64,000 nt of DNA from Myxococcales bacterium (GTDB taxonomy: Bacteria > Myxococcota > B64-G9): NCBI GenBank assembly GCA_012798435.1, contig JAAZNF010000009.1, positions 1 through 64,000 of the forward strand, in the 5' to 3' direction. The position numbers and the translations under genes were made by a program. The notes below the pieces were generated by a model. It was not told the DNA's origin and searched no databases. It was given only the letters and a program-made list of their open reading frames with translations. Every line of letters starts with the position of its first letter. Position 1 is the stretch's first letter. Shown here piece by piece: positions 60,786 to 64,000 of the stretch.

Positions 60786-61040
60786 ATGTCTTCCCAGGAA
60801 TTCGAGAAGGCGTTGGAGAAGGTCAAGACCCTGCCGGAGCAGCCGCCCAACGTGCTGCTCGAGCTTTATGGGCTGTTCAAGCAGGCGAGCGTTGGCGACG
60901 TGACCGGCAGCCGGCCCGGAATGCTGGATTTCAAGGGTCGAGCCAAGTTCGACGCCTGGGCCTCTCGAAAGGGGATGTCCAAGGAGGCCGCCATGGCCGC
61001 TTATATCGAGTTGGTCGAGCGGCTGGCCCAGGCAAAGTAA
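60786..61040 (+). CDS. Acyl-CoA-binding protein, 84 aa
   Basis: A small cytoplasmic four-helix protein that binds medium- and long-chain acyl-CoA esters. The residues that contact the ligand in eukaryotic ACBP occur at the same numbers: Tyr28, Lys32, Lys54 and Tyr73, along with Trp58. The core strings LELYGLFKQASVGD and FDAWASRKGMSKEAAMAAYIEL are characteristic. Length is normal (about 85-90). AAAGGAG precedes the ATG. It stands alone between two repeat-containing gaps. Bacterial ACBPs are sporadic, with Myxococcota among the holders. Confidence 0.93.
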   Translation: MSSQEFEKALEKVKTLPEQPPNVLLELYGLFKQASVGDVTGSRPGMLDFKGRAKFDAWASRKGMSKEAAMAAYIELVERLAQAK

Positions 61041-61176
61041 CCCGCCGTCTCGTTGCGGGAGTGGTCTGCATCTTCCGGAAGGGCCATTCTCTGCATGTTG
61101 CATTCGGGCCCTGGTCCGGTGCCACATGAGCAATCTGGGCCCGGATCGAGGGGCCGGCGCTCATAGGGTGACGAGC

Positions 61177-61197
61177 GGGGCCTGTCCCCTTTATTTT
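61177..61197 (+). terminator. Terminator-like repeat copy after the ACBP gene
   Basis: The exact core GGGGCCTGTCCCC (61177-61189) is followed by TTTATTTT. It lies 136 bases after the ACBP stop. Confidence 0.4.
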
Positions 61198-61207
61198 CCG
61201 CCTGCGG

Positions 61208-61224
61208 TTTCGGGCAACCCGAAA
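61208..61224. terminator. Short hairpin after the zinc-ribbon gene
   Basis: TTTCGGG (61208-61214) and CCCGAAA (61218-61224) form a seven-base-pair stem with a three-base loop, 28 bases after the stop of the minus-strand gene at 61252. No clear T-tract follows. Confidence 0.35.
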
Positions 61225-61251
61225 AGCCAATCGTAACAAAAGCCTCGACCT

Positions 61252-62145
61252 TCAATCTACAACGAAAATTCCATACAGAAGCAGACCCAGCAATGCCAGC
61301 AACATAAGAGAAATCAGGAGCCTGTTGAAGGGCGTGAATCCCCCTACTCTCTCGCGCCGGGCCGCGGGTACGCGAGAGAGATCGGGCAATCCGGCCGTCG
61401 GATCCATTTTCGCGAGCGTTGCTTCGGCTCGCTGGCGGGCTCGAGAGAGTTGGGCTCGCAGGCCGGCAGAAATCGGCAGAACGCGGTTCACCGGATGCCC
61501 CCCCGGTGTTCGATAACGGACTTCTGTCGCCGCCAGACGGTCGAGGGCAATAAACGAGCTTGGTAGCGTGGGCTCATCCGGCGAAAACGTTTGGAGGTTT
61601 TCGAGCATGCCCAAGACGCTTCGCAAACGCCTCTCGTACTCCCGGAGCGCCGCCTCCTCGACGCCGTGTTCGAGAATGAACTGCTCGAAGTAGTGATGGA
61701 TTCGCTCGACGTGCTGGTGCGCCAGGTCCGGCAACCGGACGAGCATCTGGTGGCGGGCCCACTTCTTCTCTTGCTCCGAAGTGGCCACATCGATTGCCCG
61801 GCGGTAGAACCCTTCGGCATCCACCAGGTGAAATTCGCGATGGTCGTTCCATTCCTCGGCGCACGCGGCCTTGGCCAACCATGCCTGGTGGTGGTCGGGC
61901 GCCAGGGCCAGCACCTGGTCGAGCTCGCCCATCGCCGACGCGTACAAACGGTTGGACATCTTGTCCCGAGCCTCTTCCATGCGCTCTCGGATTTCTCGAC
62001 GAACGACCAGATCGGCCACCGCACCATCGAGCTTGGGCTCCAGAGAAAACCGGTTGCCGCAGAACTCGCAAACGACCCATTTTTTTTCCTCTGTCTCCTG
62101 AATCGCCGCTCCACACGTCGGACACTTGACAGGTTGGATTTTCAT
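61252..62145 (-). CDS. Zinc-ribbon protein with C-terminal membrane helix, 297 aa
   Basis: The N-terminus is a zinc ribbon: CPTCGAAI and CEFCGNRF, about 18 residues apart, typical of LSD1/TFIIB-like small ribbons. The middle (about 60-240) is helical and charged, with a TPR-like stretch ALAPDHHQAWLAKAACAEEW and YASAMGELDQVL. The last 25 residues are a hydrophobic membrane anchor (LISLMLLALLGLLLYGIFVV). So it is a tail-anchored cytoplasmic protein. ATG at 62145 is chosen because the ribbon starts six residues later. Function unknown; proteins with this layout sometimes stabilise membrane complexes. Confidence 0.78.
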   Translation of the reverse strand: MKIQPVKCPTCGAAIQETEEKKWVVCEFCGNRFSLEPKLDGAVADLVVRREIRERMEEARDKMSNRLYASAMGELDQVLALAPDHHQAWLAKAACAEEWNDHREFHLVDAEGFYRRAIDVATSEQEKKWARHQMLVRLPDLAHQHVERIHHYFEQFILEHGVEEAALREYERRLRSVLGMLENLQTFSPDEPTLPSSFIALDRLAATEVRYRTPGGHPVNRVLPISAGLRAQLSRARQRAEATLAKMDPTAGLPDLSRVPAARRERVGGFTPFNRLLISLMLLALLGLLLYGIFVVD

Positions 62146-62259
62146 TTCCAGCTCAACCTCATTTACTGGACGCCGCTGATTCCTTATGTGAAGACCCGGC
62201 GCCTTCTCTCGGGGCACCTTCTCGGGACATCCAACCCCACAGCCCCAAGCAAGCTGCCG

Positions 62260-63831
62260 TCACACCGGTGTCGAGGCGCGGTGCTCGATTCGACGCACTC
62301 TTCGATTCACGCGGAAGACGATTCCGGCGAGCAGGAACACCGCGCCCCAGCACTCGCTTCTGGTATTTTCGGTCGCAACGTCACAGCCGCAGCCGCCGCT
62401 CTTGGGCCGCCCCCCGTCGTCGCCGTCCGCTGGCGAATCGCCGCCGTCGCTTTCCGGATCTCCCCCATCGATCGAGGCATCGCCGCGCTCTTCGCTGCCC
62501 CCGTCGTCGCCGTCCCCCCCGTCATCCTCCACGGGCGAAAGCCCGATGCTTCCCCAGATGGTAACGCCAGCCTGGACCGTCCGCTCGACCGAGCCCGGCA
62601 AGAAGCCCTCGGCGCGCGCCGTCACCGTGTACGTGCCCGGGTCCAGCTCGAACGACCAGGGTGTGACGCCGTCATAGACCACCGTCGGCCCGCCCGAAAG
62701 CGTCACCTCGGCGCCCGCGATGCGGTCCTGAAGGTCGGGGGCGCGGTATACCACGCCCTTGAGGGTGCCCTTCTGCGGCGCCCCCATCTCGCGGATGGCG
62801 CAGTTGGGCTGGTAGTGGCCCAGGATGTCGCGGAAGGTCTCGCCGTTCATGGAGCGCTCGACCGAGCCCCACTGGCAGGTGCCCCACACCAGGCACCGGT
62901 CCGAGCCGGGGACCTCGGGGTTGTCGGCGTGGCCGGCGCAGTTGTCGTGGCCGCACCAGCTCCCCACGCAGGCGCGCACCGGGGTCGCGTCGGGGATGAT
63001 GGTGCCGGTGGCGTAGCCGGGCTCGGTGCCGTGCTCGGCGCAGGAGGCGGCGTAGAAGTAGCGGTCGATGACGTCGGGGTCGGCCTTTTTCACCAGGATC
63101 ATGCCGGCGGTGGCGTCGGCCGCGGCGGAGACGTCGGCGTCGCGGTTGTCGTTGTACACCTGGTTGCAGGCGCCGTCCTTGATGTCGTAGCCGTCGTACG
63201 GTTGCGTGAGGATGAAGTGCAGCGCATACGAGCGCGCCGCCACGGCGAAGGCCTTCCAACACTCGGCCGCGGCCGCCGGGCCGCCCGCCACCCCGCGGAA
63301 CACCCCGACCTCGGCGTTCACCACCCCACGCACGTAGTCCTGAAAGTCGATCTCGTCGATGCGCTGGATGGAGCCGGTGCAAGAGGTGTTGAAGTAGCGG
63401 GCCACCCGGATGGTGGCGGGGAGCTGCGCCGGCACGCTCGCCCGCAGGAGACCCTGCAAGGACACCGGGCCGCGCGGCTCGGGACCCAGGCCCGTCCCCG
63501 GTCCGAGGCCGAACGCCGGAGGACTTCCAGGGGCGAGCCACAGCCTTTCCGGGTAAAGGCGCGCCTGGCCGGGCGGCCCGCCGGGGCGCTGGTTGGCGAG
63601 CTCGCCCGGCACGTAACCGGGTGCCTCGACAAGGACGCGCCAGGCATCGTCGCCGGGGACGAGGACGCGATATTCGCCGTTCGCGTCAGCGATGGCGGTA
63701 TTGTCCAGACCCACCACCCGTAGCCGGGCCGCGGGTACGGGCCGGCCGTCCACCGCGTCGGTGACCTTGCCCCAAAGGACGGCCGGGGCCGGCGGCGCGG
63801 CCAGGAGCACAAGCAACAATAACTCGGTCAT
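62260..63831 (-). CDS. SpoIID/LytB-domain surface protein with carboxypeptidase-regulatory-like domains, 523 aa
   Basis: A signal peptide (about 1-18) leads to a carboxypeptidase-regulatory-like beta-sandwich (about 20-80, LWGKVTDAVDGRPVPAARLRV). The SpoIID domain (about 150-330) has FQDYVRGVVNAEVG, the candidate catalytic Glu, then AFAVAARSYALHFIL and CNQVYNDNRDAD; in SpoIID this domain is a peptidoglycan lytic transglycosylase acting on stripped glycans. A second regulatory-like domain (about 355-430) follows, then an Asp/Gly-rich linker and a tail GGCGC, hydrophobic segment and RRVRR, resembling MYXO-CTERM. GGGAGG precedes the ATG. A cell-wall or surface enzyme role is inferred. Confidence 0.85.
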   Translation of the reverse strand: MTELLLLVLLAAPPAPAVLWGKVTDAVDGRPVPAARLRVVGLDNTAIADANGEYRVLVPGDDAWRVLVEAPGYVPGELANQRPGGPPGQARLYPERLWLAPGSPPAFGLGPGTGLGPEPRGPVSLQGLLRASVPAQLPATIRVARYFNTSCTGSIQRIDEIDFQDYVRGVVNAEVGVFRGVAGGPAAAAECWKAFAVAARSYALHFILTQPYDGYDIKDGACNQVYNDNRDADVSAAADATAGMILVKKADPDVIDRYFYAASCAEHGTEPGYATGTIIPDATPVRACVGSWCGHDNCAGHADNPEVPGSDRCLVWGTCQWGSVERSMNGETFRDILGHYQPNCAIREMGAPQKGTLKGVVYRAPDLQDRIAGAEVTLSGGPTVVYDGVTPWSFELDPGTYTVTARAEGFLPGSVERTVQAGVTIWGSIGLSPVEDDGGDGDDGGSEERGDASIDGGDPESDGGDSPADGDDGGRPKSGGCGCDVATENTRSECWGAVFLLAGIVFRVNRRVRRIEHRASTPV

Positions 63832-64000
63832 GACGCCTCCCTGGGGGACGCATCTTACCATGATCGAGCGAACCTGAAAAAGCAGACCCGGGCGCCGTGA
63901 GCGCTTGAAGCGGGGGCGTAAAGAGGCGGGGAATCGTCGCTCAGGGGACCGTCGCAAAGCCCGAGGCCGGACAACGATGTCCGCTCACGGTGAGGTAGCC

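Overview
The window looks like chromosomal DNA of a high-GC deltaproteobacterium, most likely Myxococcota. The evidence is the gene mix: Ser/Thr protein kinases of the Pkn type with PEGA-like tails, FHA proteins, sigma-54 activators, thrombospondin type 3 and Cys-rich surface proteins, and two C-terminal anchors that resemble the MYXO-CTERM sorting signal. An HdrABC electron-transfer module points to an at least partly anaerobic metabolism. I call 46 protein genes. I saw no tRNA, rRNA, CRISPR array, insertion sequence or prophage.

Layout. 1-3440: a secreted hypothetical, then pgm-rpoH on the minus strand. 3618-12137: a plus-strand surface-protein operon (Cys-rich anchored protein, CBM9-like protein, TPR/PEGA protein, beta-helix lipoprotein). 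12338-16360: minus-strand response regulator, glpK and a Ser/Thr kinase. 16863-21911: a receiver/GcvH-like fusion followed by hdrC, hdrB and hdrA, behind a possible sigma-54 promoter. 22069-25023: small hypotheticals and an FG-GAP/ASPIC lipoprotein. 25057-29323: dxs-tlyA and a Cys-rich protein. 29409-33733: a zinc/manganese-type ABC importer with an outer-membrane barrel and a His-rich membrane protein. 33832-37677: a large TPR protein, an MshEN/GAF-like protein and a PilZ protein. 37829-43325: Omp85-like protein, DUF4390, NtrY-like kinase, NtrX-like regulator and FHA protein. 43662-46636: lipid kinase and a large unknown protein. 46646-50200: TerC and a GH31 lipoprotein. 50401-57210: a signalling operon (TSP3 lipoprotein, GAF-like protein, Ser/Thr kinase, FHA sigma-54 activator). 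57341-63831: lipoprotein, nitroreductase, acyl-CoA-binding protein, zinc-ribbon protein and a SpoIID-domain surface protein.

The most striking feature outside the genes is a short palindromic repeat with core GGGGACAGGCCCC. There are 16 exact copies in nine intergenic regions, none inside a called gene, often in tandem or between convergent genes. Two of these repeat copies extend 47 bases at about 83 percent identity and include the stop codons of two unrelated genes. The other leading candidates for new biology are the REC/degenerate-GcvH protein fronting HdrCBA and the TSP3-GAF-kinase-FHA/sigma-54 operon.
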